Origin: Saccharothrix violaceirubra
GTDB taxonomy: Bacteria > Actinomycetota > Actinomycetes > Mycobacteriales > Pseudonocardiaceae
NCBI RefSeq assembly: GCF_014203755.1
Contig: NZ_JACHJS010000001.1
Coordinates: 7,192,001 to 7,256,000 of the forward strand
Length of the DNA stretch: 64,000 nucleotides
Direction: 5' to 3'
Position 1 is the first letter of the stretch. Each line of letters starts with the position of its first letter. Both the position numbers and the translations under genes were made by a program. The notes below the pieces were generated by a model. The model worked only from the letters and a program-made list of their open reading frames with translations, was not told where the DNA came from and did no database searches. Shown here piece by piece: positions 8,230 to 16,325 of this stretch.

Positions 8230-8514
8230 GTGCCGCAGGTGGACCTGGTGAACAGCGAGCGGGACTGGTTCGTGGAGTGCGAGAAGTTCGACGGCGCCGC
8301 CGCCGAGTGCTTGATCACCGTCGCGGACGGGACGGTGGAGGTCTACGGCCCGTCCGGGGAGTTCTGCTTCGCGCTCGACGAGACCGCGATCGCCGACTAC
8401 CGGGCCGCGTTCGACGAGGCCCTCTCGCTCGCCGGGCGGGATCGTCGGGAGCGAGTTTCGGTTTCTTGGGCGCAAACCGGGGATTCGGGCGGGAATTCTT
8501 CCCTGAACGGGTGA
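8230..8514 (+). CDS. Hypothetical acidic protein, 94 aa
   Basis: GTG start with AGGAGAC about 8 nt upstream (8219-8225). An acidic, beta-rich small protein (ITVADGTVEVYGPSGEFCFAL) with a Ser/Gly/Asn-rich tail. No family recognised. Divergent from the Scr1-type regulator, and small hypothetical proteins often sit here in whiJ-like clusters, so it may be regulated by that protein. Its stop codon lies inside the palindrome 8511-8526. Confidence 0.65.
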   Translation: MPQVDLVNSERDWFVECEKFDGAAAECLITVADGTVEVYGPSGEFCFALDETAIADYRAAFDEALSLAGRDRRERVSVSWAQTGDSGGNSSLNG

Positions 8515-8526
8515 GAGCGCTCTCAC
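8511..8526. promoter_or_regulatory. 16-bp palindrome resembling a LacI-family operator
   Basis: GTGAGAGCGCTCTCAC is a perfect palindrome. Its core TGAGAGCGCTCTCA differs by one symmetric base from TGGGAGCGCTCCCA, the operator of actinomycete LacI-type sugar regulators such as CebR. It stands about 300 bp upstream of the pckG start. Confidence 0.5.
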
Positions 8527-8828
8527 ATCGTCACCGATCGGACACCTTTACGTGTGGTCACCGCCGCACCTCGCGTCTCTTGCTTTCCTGGAACTAAAGC
8601 CCAGGTCACACCCTGTTTTGAGGTGATCGGGTGCTGAATCGATTCCAGAATCGGTTTTGTGAGGGAGCCGACAGGTCGGGCATGCGTTACCGGGGATTCA
8701 TCCGGCTAACCTCCGTCCATCCCCTCGACAACGCCCGGCAGCGGGCGTGCGGAGCCATTCCCTCTAGACGTCCCACCCGGACAACGGCGTCCACCGTGGG
8801 CTGGCGCTCACCTAGGAGACGAGACGAG
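8515..8828. other. Long leader region upstream of pckG
   Basis: A 314-bp non-coding stretch. Besides the palindrome at its left edge it holds a 10-bp palindrome GAATCGATTC (8636-8645) followed 3 bp later by a repeated GAATCGGTT half-site. A reading frame is open through part of it in frame with pckG, but no ribosome-binding site supports starting there. I see no riboswitch structure I can name. Confidence 0.4.
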
Positions 8829-10640
8829 ATGACGGCAGTGACCATTCCCGGTCTCGACCAGGCACCCACCAACCACGCGACCCTGCTGGCCTGGGTGCGC
8901 GAGGTCGCCGAGCTGACCTGCCCGGACGAGGTCGTCTGGGCCGACGGTTCCCAGGACGAATGGGACAGGCTGACCGCGAAACTCGTCGAGGCGGGCACCT
9001 TCGTGCCCCTCAAGAAGAAGCCCAACTCGTTCTGGGCCGCCTCGGACCCCACCGACGTCGCCCGCGTCGAGGAACGCACCTACATCTGTTCGGTCGACGA
9101 AGCCGACGCGGGCCCGACCAACAACTGGATGGCGCCGGCCGAGATGAAGGCCACGCTGACCGAGTTGTACCGCGGCTCGATGCGCGGTCGCACGATGTAC
9201 GTGATCCCGTTCTGCATGGGTCCGCTCGACGCGGAGAAGCCGATGCTCGGTGTCGAGATCACCGACTCGGAGTACGTCGTCGTCTCCATGCACATCATGA
9301 CGCGCATGGGCACGAAGGCGCTGAACCGTTTCGGCACGGACGCCGATTTCGTGAAGGCGCTGCACTCCATCGGCGCACCGCTGGAGCCGGGCCAGGCCGA
9401 CGTGCCGTGGCCGTGCAACGACACGAAGTACATCACCCACTTCCCCGAGGAACGGACGATCTGGTCGTTCGGCTCGGGTTACGGCGGCAACGCCCTGCTG
9501 GGCAAGAAGTGCTACTCGCTGCGCATCGCCTCGGTGATGGCGCGGGACGAGGGCTGGCTCGCCGAGCACATGCTGATCCTCAAGCTGACCTCGCCCGAGG
9601 CCAAGGTCTACTACATCGCGGCGGCGTTCCCGAGCGCGTGCGGCAAGACCAACCTCGCGATGCTGGAGCCGACCATCCCGGGCTGGAAGGTCGAGACGCT
9701 CGGCGACGACATCGCGTGGATGCGCTTCGGCAAGGACGGCCGCCTGTACGCGGTCAACCCGGAGAACGGCTTCTTCGGCGTCGCGCCGGGCACCGACTAC
9801 CACACCAACCCCAACGCGATGCGCACGATCGAGAAGGGCAACTCGCTCTTCACCAACGTGGCGCTGACCGACGACGGCGACGTGTGGTGGGAGGGCATGG
9901 GCGAGCCCCCGGCCCACCTGACCTCGTGGAAGAAGCAGGACTGGACGCCGGACTCGACCGAGCTGTCCTCGCACCCGAACTCGCGCTACTGCACGCCGAT
10001 CGCGCAGTGCGACATCAAGGCGCCGGAGTGGGAGGACCCGAACGGCGTGCCGATCTCGGCGATCTTCTTCGGCGGCCGGCGTGCCACGACGGTCCCGCTG
10101 ATCACCGAGTCGCGCGACTGGCAGCACGGCGTGTTCATGGGCGCCACGCTGTCGAGCGAGACCACCGCGGCGGCCGTCGGCCAGGTCGGCGTCGTGCGCC
10201 GCGACCCGATGGCGATGCTGCCGTTCATCGGCTACAACGCCGGCGACTACTTCCAGCACTGGATCGACACGGGCAAGTCGGCCGACGCCGACAAGCTGCC
10301 CAAGATCTTCTACGTGAACTGGTTCCGCCGGGGCGACGACAAGCGCTTCCTGTGGCCCGGGTTCGGCGAGAACTCGCGCGTGCTGAAGTGGGCCATCGAG
10401 CGCATCGAGGGCAAGGCCGCCGCGCAGGAGACGCCGATCGGCCACGTCCCGACCGCCGACGAGCTGGACCTGTCGGAGCTGGACGCGTCGCGCGCGGACA
10501 TCGAGGCCGCGCTGGACTTCGACGCGGACGAGTGGCGTGCCGAGATCCCGCTGATCGAGGAGTGGTTCGCCAAGATCGGCGAGAAGGTGCCGACCTCGCT
10601 GCGTGACGAGCTGGCCGCGCTCAAGCAGCGCCTCGGCTGA
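8829..10640 (+). CDS. pckG: Phosphoenolpyruvate carboxykinase (GTP)
   Basis: 603 aa, the usual length for GTP-dependent PEPCK. It converts oxaloacetate + GTP to PEP + GDP + CO2 at the entry to gluconeogenesis. The kinase-1 loop [12 protein letters not shown] carries the reactive Cys271 and Lys273; GDDIAWM (kinase 2) and the guanine-site region with [10 protein letters not shown] and NSRYCTP follow. The start is the ATG at 8829, preceded by AGGAGACGAGACG. It is monocistronic, bounded by a LacI-type palindrome upstream and a strong terminator downstream. Confidence 0.98.
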   Translation: MTAVTIPGLDQAPTNHATLLAWVREVAELTCPDEVVWADGSQDEWDRLTAKLVEAGTFVPLKKKPNSFWAASDPTDVARVEERTYICSVDEADAGPTNNWMAPAEMKATLTELYRGSMRGRTMYVIPFCMGPLDAEKPMLGVEITDSEYVVVSMHIMTRMGTKALNRFGTDADFVKALHSIGAPLEPGQADVPWPCNDTKYITHFPEERTIWSFGSGYGGNALLGKKCYSLRIASVMARDEGWLAEHMLILKLTSPEAKVYYIAAAFPSACGKTNLAMLEPTIPGWKVETLGDDIAWMRFGKDGRLYAVNPENGFFGVAPGTDYHTNPNAMRTIEKGNSLFTNVALTDDGDVWWEGMGEPPAHLTSWKKQDWTPDSTELSSHPNSRYCTPIAQCDIKAPEWEDPNGVPISAIFFGGRRATTVPLITESRDWQHGVFMGATLSSETTAAAVGQVGVVRRDPMAMLPFIGYNAGDYFQHWIDTGKSADADKLPKIFYVNWFRRGDDKRFLWPGFGENSRVLKWAIERIEGKAAAQETPIGHVPTADELDLSELDASRADIEAALDFDADEWRAEIPLIEEWFAKIGEKVPTSLRDELAALKQRLG

Positions 10641-10651
10641 TCCACCCGGAA

Positions 10652-10691
10652 CACGAAGGCCCGGCGGACCCACGTCCGCCGGGCCTTCGTG
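10652..10691 (+). terminator. Rho-independent-type hairpin after pckG
   Basis: CACGAAGGCCCGGCGGA (10652-10668) pairs perfectly with 10675-10691 across a 6-nt loop. It begins 12 bp after the pckG stop. No T-tract follows, as is common in actinomycetes. Confidence 0.85.
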
Positions 10692-10736
10692 CATCGTCGC
10701 TAGGCTCCCTGGCGGAACCAAAGGGTGGGAGCGCGC

Positions 10737-11885
10737 GTGAGCGATTTCGATCTCAAAGAGATCCGTGAGGAGCACTTCGAGGACGAGCCGACCGGTATCG
10801 AGGTCGAGCACGACGAAGAACCTCGTGCGACGCGGGCGTCGGACCGGGAGGAGATCAGGGTCTCCACCAAGCAGTTCTCGATCCGCCAGGTGATGGACCA
10901 GATCGACGACGGCGACCTGGAACTCGCTCCGGACTTCCAGCGCAACCAGGTGTGGAAGCCCTGGCAGAAGTCGGGGCTGGTCGAGTCGATCCTGTTGCAG
11001 ATCCCGCTGCCGGCGTTCTACTTCGCCGAGACGCCCGAGGGTCTGCTCCGCGTCGTGGACGGTCTCCAACGGCTCTCCACCGTGCACTCGTTCATGCGGC
11101 AGGAGGGGTTCGCCCTCACCGGGCTGGAGTACCTGGAGTCCGAGGTCGGTGGGAAGACCTTCAGGGAACTGGAGCTGCCCTGGCGGCGACGGATGGACAA
11201 CACCCAGATCTTCGCCCACGTGATCGACCCCAAGACGCCCGCCCGGGTGACCTACGACATCTTCAAGCGGATCAACACCGGTGGCACCCCGCTCAAGCCG
11301 CAGGAGATCCGGCACAGCATGAGCGCACAGCGCAGCCGCGACTTCCTCAAGAGCTGCACGGCACTGCCCGAGTTCCACAGGGCCACTTGGGGGAGCCTGC
11401 GCAACAGTGCACGGATGGACGACCGCGAGGTCGTGCTCAGGTTCTGCGCCTTCCGACTGCTCGGCGTCGACGGCTACCTCGAATCGACCCGCAGGTCGAC
11501 CGAGGCATTCCTGCTGGAAGCGACCAAGTGGCTGGACGACCCGCAGATGGTCGACGACGCGGCGCTGCACGGTCTGCGGCAGGACTTCAGTCGGGCGATG
11601 ATCAACGCCCAGCTCGTCTTCGGCTCGTATGCCTTCCGCAAGTGGCCGGAGGGGAACGAGGCGCACAGCCCGATCAACAAGGCTTTGTTCGAGAGCTGGT
11701 CGTTCGCGCTCTCGCAGCTCACTCCGGAACAGGCGACGAAGCGCGGGCCGCAGATCGTGGCCGCCGCGAGGAAGCTCATGACGGACGACACCAAGTACCT
11801 GGCCGCCGTCACTGTGAGCACCGGTGATCCTGCCAAGGTCGAACTCCGCTTCCGGGTGGCCACCGTCCTGGTGGCCGCCGCATGA
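10737..11885 (+). CDS. DUF262 (GmrSD-N / ParB-like) protein, first gene of a putative defence cassette
   Basis: 382 aa from GTG 10737, with GGTGGGA 6 nt upstream; the in-frame GTG at 10725 falls inside that site. The central domain is DUF262: ELAPDFQRNQVWKPWQKSGL, SILLQIPLPAFYFAE, the catalytic-type motif VVDGLQRLSTVHSF and FKRINTGGTPLKPQEIRHSM. DUF262 is the N-terminal ParB/Srx-fold part of the type IV restriction protein GmrSD and hydrolyses NTP or nicks DNA in known members. The usual C-terminal DUF1524 HNH nuclease is absent, so nuclease activity, if any, must be elsewhere. ATGA overlap with the ATPase gene. Confidence 0.9.
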   Translation: MSDFDLKEIREEHFEDEPTGIEVEHDEEPRATRASDREEIRVSTKQFSIRQVMDQIDDGDLELAPDFQRNQVWKPWQKSGLVESILLQIPLPAFYFAETPEGLLRVVDGLQRLSTVHSFMRQEGFALTGLEYLESEVGGKTFRELELPWRRRMDNTQIFAHVIDPKTPARVTYDIFKRINTGGTPLKPQEIRHSMSAQRSRDFLKSCTALPEFHRATWGSLRNSARMDDREVVLRFCAFRLLGVDGYLESTRRSTEAFLLEATKWLDDPQMVDDAALHGLRQDFSRAMINAQLVFGSYAFRKWPEGNEAHSPINKALFESWSFALSQLTPEQATKRGPQIVAAARKLMTDDTKYLAAVTVSTGDPAKVELRFRVATVLVAAA

Positions 11886-12997
11886 TCGACCTCGTCGAGA
11901 TCCTGAACTTCAAGCGGTTCCGCTCGGCTGAAGTCGCATTGCGGCCCTTGACGCTGTTGACCGGTTTGAACGGCACGGGGAAGAGCACCCTGCTCCAAGC
12001 CGTGCTGCTGGCCAAGCAGGTCGCGGAGATCGGGCCGTCGGGGTCTGTACTGCTCAACGACGTGCACGGCCTCGCGCTCGGCGAGGCACAGGATGTGCTG
12101 CACCCGTTGGCCGAGGACCAGGAGATCGACATCCGCTTGACCTGCGGGTCCGAGCGGTTGCACGTCGTCTTCGAGGTCCCGGTACGCCGGTCGCTGAACC
12201 TGGCGTTCGAGGTCGACGGTGGTGTACCGGCGTCGTTGGCCCTGGTCTCGGGCCGTCGGTTCGCCTACCTCAACGCCGAACGGCTGGGACCGCGTGACCA
12301 GCACGCCATGACCGGTGCCGACATCGACAGCCTCGGCGTGGGTGAACGCGGTCAGTTCACCGCCCAGGTCCTGGCCGCCCACGAGACCAGCCTGGTCGCC
12401 GATGGTCTTCTGCACCCCGACACCGAGTCCCGGGCGCGAGGGGTGCGGACTCTTCGGACGCAGGTCGAACTGTGGGCGTCGGAGATCATCCGACCGATCG
12501 AGATCACCGCCGCCTGGCGACCCGGCTTGAGCACCAGCACGATCCGCTTCCGGGAGCCCGGCCTGTTCGGTGGTGAGATCCGGCCGGGGAACACCGGGTT
12601 CGGGATCTCCTACGCGTTGCCGATCATCGTCGCGGGCCTGCGCATGGAGCCGGGCGGCGTTCTCATCGTCGAGAACCCCGAAGCACACCTCCACCCGGCA
12701 GGGCAGTCGCGGATCGGTCGGTTCCTGGCGTTGCTCGCGTTCAACGGCGTGCAGGTCGTGGTCGAGACCCACAGTGACCACGTGCTCAACGGGGTGCGAC
12801 TCGCGGTCGCGGAAGGGCGATGCGTGCCCCACCACGACGTCCTCGTCCACTACTTCTCTTTCGACGACGCCGACTCGACGCCGACGTCGATCGGGATGAC
12901 CGAACGCGGTTCGCTCGACGTGTGGCCCAAGGGGTTCTTCGACCAGTTGGACGTGGACCTCGGGGGGTTGTCCCGTGCGGGACGCGACCGTCGCTGA
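11882..12997 (+). CDS. AAA ATPase with DUF3696 tail (OLD/RecF-like)
   Basis: 371 aa. ABC/RecF-type N-terminus with Walker A GLNGTGKST (residues 28-36), Walker B and signature region at GGVLIVENPEAHLHPAGQSR and a D/H-loop VETHSDHVLNGVRLAV. The C-terminal TERGSLDVWPKGFFDQ matches the DUF3696 signature. No Toprim domain is present, unlike OLD nucleases. It overlaps the DUF262 gene by 4 bp and the third gene by 23 bp. Such ATPases act as sensors or motors in several phage-defence systems (for example Gabija-, PARIS- and retron-associated ones), which supports a defence reading. Confidence 0.9.
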   Translation: MIDLVEILNFKRFRSAEVALRPLTLLTGLNGTGKSTLLQAVLLAKQVAEIGPSGSVLLNDVHGLALGEAQDVLHPLAEDQEIDIRLTCGSERLHVVFEVPVRRSLNLAFEVDGGVPASLALVSGRRFAYLNAERLGPRDQHAMTGADIDSLGVGERGQFTAQVLAAHETSLVADGLLHPDTESRARGVRTLRTQVELWASEIIRPIEITAAWRPGLSTSTIRFREPGLFGGEIRPGNTGFGISYALPIIVAGLRMEPGGVLIVENPEAHLHPAGQSRIGRFLALLAFNGVQVVVETHSDHVLNGVRLAVAEGRCVPHHDVLVHYFSFDDADSTPTSIGMTERGSLDVWPKGFFDQLDVDLGGLSRAGRDRR

Positions 12998-13937
12998 CCT
13001 CCACCGCCTGGTGCTCGACGAGTCGAGCTTCGACCTGCGCGGTCACTCGCGGGAACAGGTGGTGGACGCGGTCGAGAAGTTCGGCGATCTCCTTGCCGAC
13101 CTTCGTCATCGCGACCAGTCGATCGCCGTGTGGTCGGCTCTGTACGAGGTGGAGTGCGACACCGGTCTCCTGCTTCACGACCTGCTGTTCGATGCGGAGC
13201 GTTCCCCGCTTCCGCGCGATGTGAGGGCACGGTTGGCGAGCGCCTTGACCAAACTCCCCGCATGGGACGACACCGCACCGGCCGACGTCCCGTTGGACGT
13301 CGAGATCGACGGCGGCGATCCGGTATTCGCCCCGACCATCGGCTATGCGGTGCTTGCCGCCGCCCGACGCCATGGTGTCGCGTGCGCGGTGCTCCCTCTG
13401 GCCCGGGTGTGTGGCCAGGTCAAGGTCGCGACCGCCGCCGGTACCACCGAGATCCACTTCTTCGCCGAAGCCGCGGAACTGACCGCCTTCTGGCGCACGA
13501 CGATGGTGGCGGAACGGATCACCGAGACCGAGTACTTCCGTCGCTGGGCTCTGGCCTTTCCCTCCCTGGTCCGGCACGACTCCCTCTCGTTCTCGGCCTT
13601 CGACGGCGACTTCGCCGCGTTGTGCGCACCGGTGACCACAGCGCTCAGTGCGATCAACGATCAGTTCGTGACCGCGCTGGCGGATGCCAAAGGGCAACCA
13701 CACGAGGTCGAGAGGGTGCTGAGGACGCATGGTGTAGTGGCTACGCGGGAGAGCGTGAAGACGCGGGGCAGCCCCAGGCACATGGCGATGCGGGACGTCG
13801 AACACGCGGGGCGCATCGTTCGCTGCGAATGGCACGCGAAGCTCGAACCTCATCGCAACCGCATCCACTTCTCGCTGCCGTTGGAGGGTGGGCGGGTGCT
13901 CATCGGGTTGTTCGTCGAGCACCTGGCCACTGCCTGA
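12975..13937 (+). CDS. Unknown protein, third gene of the DUF262/AAA cassette
   Basis: 320 aa, GTG start 23 bp inside the ATPase gene with GGGGGG about 6 nt upstream. I recognise no domain. The N-terminal half is helical and acidic. A middle segment (GYAVLAAARRHGVACAVLPL, then FFAEAAELTAFWR and YFRRWALAFPSLV) looks globular. The C-terminus has a compact pattern, CEWHAKLEPHRNRIHFSLPL followed by GRVLIGLFVEHLAT, rich in H/K/R/E residues that could form an active site. Its dependence on the other two genes by overlap suggests it is the effector or specificity subunit (inference). Confidence 0.8.
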   Translation: MRDATVADLHRLVLDESSFDLRGHSREQVVDAVEKFGDLLADLRHRDQSIAVWSALYEVECDTGLLLHDLLFDAERSPLPRDVRARLASALTKLPAWDDTAPADVPLDVEIDGGDPVFAPTIGYAVLAAARRHGVACAVLPLARVCGQVKVATAAGTTEIHFFAEAAELTAFWRTTMVAERITETEYFRRWALAFPSLVRHDSLSFSAFDGDFAALCAPVTTALSAINDQFVTALADAKGQPHEVERVLRTHGVVATRESVKTRGSPRHMAMRDVEHAGRIVRCEWHAKLEPHRNRIHFSLPLEGGRVLIGLFVEHLATA

Positions 13938-14005
13938 TCACCTGGTCGGGTGGACCCGGCGGGCGACGCGTGGACGCCGTGGCGCGGACCGGTATTCAAG
14001 GGGGC

Positions 14006-14419
14006 GTGGACGAACTGCCCGGTGGTCTGTCGTTCGACCGCTCCCGTGCCGAAGCCGTGCGCTACTACCCGGAGCGGTCCGCCGAGCGGCGGTCCGGGTG
14101 GGTCGCCGGGGTGTTCTCGGGACTGGCCGGCGCGGTGCTCGTGCTGGGGCTCGCGGTCGTCGGCGTCGACCGGCTCGGGGACTCGCGGTGGTTCGCGCTC
14201 GGGGCGTTGGGACTCGCGGGACTCGTGTTGGGGTTGTTGTGCCTGGGGCGCTTGTCCCCAGCCGCGCCCCTTGTGGCGGGTGTGGTGCTGTTGATCGCCG
14301 CCGGGGTGTCCGAGGTGCGGCACGAGTGGGTGTCGGTGCAGCTCAAGGTCGTTTTCGCGAGCGGGGTGCCGGTCGGGCTGGGCGTGCTGTTGGTCGTCGT
14401 GGGCGCGGCTCGGCGCTGA
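14006..14419 (+). CDS. Small four-helix membrane protein
   Basis: About 137 aa. A short soluble N-terminus (SFDRSRAEAVRYYPERSAER) is followed by four membrane helices: GLAGAVLVLGLAVVGV, FALGALGLAGLVLGLL, PLVAGVVLLIAAGV and GVPVGLGVLLVVVGA. The start is uncertain: GTG 14006 follows AAGGGGGC very closely, and in-frame GTGs lie at 13970 and 13979. No family recognised. It is 68 bp after the defence cassette in the same direction and could be its last gene or independent. Confidence 0.6.
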   Translation: MDELPGGLSFDRSRAEAVRYYPERSAERRSGWVAGVFSGLAGAVLVLGLAVVGVDRLGDSRWFALGALGLAGLVLGLLCLGRLSPAAPLVAGVVLLIAAGVSEVRHEWVSVQLKVVFASGVPVGLGVLLVVVGAARR

Positions 14420-14420
14420 G

Positions 14421-14464
14421 TTGTCCACAGGTTGTGGATGAATCTGTGCACAGGGTGTGGACGT
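14421..14464. other. Cluster of DnaA-box-like nonamers / long imperfect hairpin
   Basis: The convergent gap contains TTGTCCACA (14421-14429, the actinobacterial DnaA-box consensus), an inverted 8/9 match TGTGGATGA (14433-14441), TGTGCACAG (14445-14453) and an inverted 7/9 match TGTGGACGT (14456-14464). The outer GTCCACA/TGTGGAC arms could also fold as a terminator for both flanking genes. Confidence 0.4.
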
Positions 14465-14470
14465 CGCCGT

Positions 14471-15298
14471 TCAGCCCGGGAGGGGTTTGGTGCCGATGCC
14501 CCAGAGCGTTCCGGTGAACGGGCGAGTGGCCTCCGCGTAGCAGATCGCGGTGGTGAATCCCTCCGACCAACCCTGGCTGCCGTAGGTGCGCCACGACGCG
14601 AAGACGTCGCCCCGGTCGGCGCCGACGTAGCCCTTCACCGCGGTCACGCAGTGCTGCCGCGCCTTCTCGTCCACGAAGTCCCGCGACGGGCTCGGGTCGG
14701 TCGGCTTGCCCAGCTCCAGCACGCCCGGCACGGCCTCGGCGAGGTGGGGGCCGTCGCACGCGGTGAACCTCGGCCGTTCCTCCTTGGCGGGCGAGCCCTC
14801 GGCGCAGAGCTGGACCGTGGCGAACCCGGCGGCCTTGAGCAGGTCTTTCGTCGGCGAGGTCCGCTTTTTGGGCGTGCCGTCGGGGGCGAGTTCGGTGACC
14901 GCGCACAGGCGCCAGCGGTCGCCCCTGGCCAGGCCCTCGGCGCTCGGCCAGAACGCCCGGACCTGGAGCCTGGTCGCGTCGTGGTCGGTGCTGCCCAGAT
15001 GCCTGGTCAAAGCCGTGCGGCACGCGGGCAGCGCGGCCCGGCGCAGGTCGCGTTCGGTGGGCTCGGCCGCGGTGAGGTCGAGCGTGCCCACCTCGGTGAC
15101 CTCGGCGTCGTGCGGCTCGGTGCATGCGATCACCTCGACGCCGCTGTCCGTGCACTGGCCGGGGGCGGGCAGCGCGTCCGCCGCCGGCGTGAGTACCGGG
15201 CTGACGACCTCGGCGTCCGGCGTGCCCGGGACGTGCGAGGTGCAGGCGGCGGCCGTCAGCGCCACCATCACCACCACCGTGATCACCCGGTTCCGCAC
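14471..15298 (-). CDS. Septum-formation-family lipoprotein
   Basis: 275 aa with GTG start and a lipoprotein signal: hydrophobic helix and lipobox LTAAAC (Cys19). The mature part has two similar halves, each with Cys pairs and a C-x-x-x-P/D-x-H motif (VEVIACTEPHDAEV; FTACDGPHLAEAVPG), and a final YCEA-like CYAEATRPFTGTLWG. This matches actinobacterial septum_form/DUF4190-associated lipoproteins, whose exact role is unclear. Monocistronic and convergent with the small membrane protein. Confidence 0.75.
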   Translation of the reverse strand: MRNRVITVVVMVALTAAACTSHVPGTPDAEVVSPVLTPAADALPAPGQCTDSGVEVIACTEPHDAEVTEVGTLDLTAAEPTERDLRRAALPACRTALTRHLGSTDHDATRLQVRAFWPSAEGLARGDRWRLCAVTELAPDGTPKKRTSPTKDLLKAAGFATVQLCAEGSPAKEERPRFTACDGPHLAEAVPGVLELGKPTDPSPSRDFVDEKARQHCVTAVKGYVGADRGDVFASWRTYGSQGWSEGFTTAICYAEATRPFTGTLWGIGTKPLPG

Positions 15299-15385
15299 AG
15301 TGATCAGCCTACTGCGACGCGGGTCACGTCCGGCCAGTCCGGAGGATCACCTCATCGGGCGACGATTGGATTGTTGAACGTTTTG

Positions 15386-15391
15386 TAGGGT
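15386..15391 (+). promoter_or_regulatory. Possible -10 box of a leaderless GntR transcript
   Basis: TAGGGT lies 8 bp before the ATG of the GntR gene, which has no ribosome-binding site. That spacing fits a leaderless mRNA. A clear -35 is not seen. Confidence 0.35.
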
Positions 15392-15399
15392 CGGCGGGC

Positions 15400-15996
15400 A
15401 TGGGCGACTGGACCGGACTCCGCGGCGACATCGACCGATCGAGCACGGCCGAGCGGGTGGCCGCCGCGTTGCGCGCGAAGATCCTCGCCGGCGACATCGG
15501 CGCCGGGCGGCAGCTCAACGAGAAGGCGCTCGGCGAAGCCCTGACCGTCTCCCGCAACACGCTGCGTGAAGCCTTCCGCCTTTTGACCCACGAACGGCTC
15601 CTCGTCCACTCGTACAGTCGAGGCGTGTTCGTGCGGAAGCCGGACGAAAGGGACGTCCACGATCTCATCACGGCCCGTCAAGTGATCGAACTCGGAGCGC
15701 TCCACCACCACGCCACGGCCGACGACGCCGCCCGGCAGGCACTTCGGGACGCCGACGCACACGACCTCCTCCACCGCCGGCTCGTCGCCCTCACCGGCAG
15801 CACCCGGCTGGTCGCCGAGTCCGACCGCCTGCTCGCCGAGCAACGCCTGGTGCTGCGCGGCGGCGTGCCGCCCGAGGTCCACGACCTGGCCGCCCTGCTC
15901 GACCGCGCCGACCTGCGGGAGGCCGAACGCAGGTTGACCGGGTACTTCGACCTCTGCCGCGAGTCCGGACTGCGTGCGGTCGGGAGGGTGGATTAG
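15400..15996 (+). CDS. GntR-family regulator with shortened FCD-type domain
   Basis: 198 aa. The winged HTH is at residues 15-80 (VAAALRAKILAGDIGAGRQL, ALGEALTVSRNTLREAFRLL). The C-terminal helical ligand domain (from about residue 85, LITARQVIELGALHHHA) is shorter than normal FCD and lacks its middle third (about 115 rather than 150 residues), so one or two metal-ligand helices may be missing. The DUF3311/symporter pair follows 60 bp downstream in the same direction, so it probably controls that uptake system in response to an organic acid. Confidence 0.88.
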   Translation: MGDWTGLRGDIDRSSTAERVAAALRAKILAGDIGAGRQLNEKALGEALTVSRNTLREAFRLLTHERLLVHSYSRGVFVRKPDERDVHDLITARQVIELGALHHHATADDAARQALRDADAHDLLHRRLVALTGSTRLVAESDRLLAEQRLVLRGGVPPEVHDLAALLDRADLREAERRLTGYFDLCRESGLRAVGRVD

Positions 15997-16056
15997 TCCT
16001 CGCCACGGGCCTAGCATCGCGCGACACACCGTCACCGGGTAGGTACGGAGGGGCAC

Positions 16057-16323
16057 ATGCCGTCGTCACGACAACCCAGCCTGCGCTGGAGCAACTGGAA
16101 CCTGCTCCTGCTGGTACCGCTGCTCATGCTCGTCACGCCGTGGTTCAACTTCGACCGGCCCCGGCTGCTCGGACTGCCCTTCTTCTACTGGTACCAGTTC
16201 GGCTGGGTGCTGGTGGGCGTCGTCTGCGTCGGCCTCGTGTACGTGAAGACCCGCGGCGAACCCGTCGGGACGGACAAACCCGACCTCCTCGGCGTCGACG
16301 ACCTGGACGAGGGGGCGAAGTAG
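16057..16323 (+). CDS. DUF3311 small membrane subunit
   Basis: 88 aa, two membrane helices (NLLLLVPLLMLVTPWF and FFYWYQFGWVLVGVVCVGLV) and a charged cytosolic tail. DUF3311 proteins are almost always encoded immediately before a solute:sodium symporter, as here (2-bp gap), and act as a small accessory subunit. GGAGGGG precedes the ATG. Confidence 0.88.
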   Translation: MPSSRQPSLRWSNWNLLLLVPLLMLVTPWFNFDRPRLLGLPFFYWYQFGWVLVGVVCVGLVYVKTRGEPVGTDKPDLLGVDDLDEGAK

Positions 16324-16325
16324 TC

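Noticed and set aside
8808..11666. A 952-aa open frame on the minus strand across pckG
   Set aside because: It is antisense to a clear PEPCK and the DUF262 gene, has low-complexity Arg/Val/Leu composition typical of high-GC shadow frames, and no domain.
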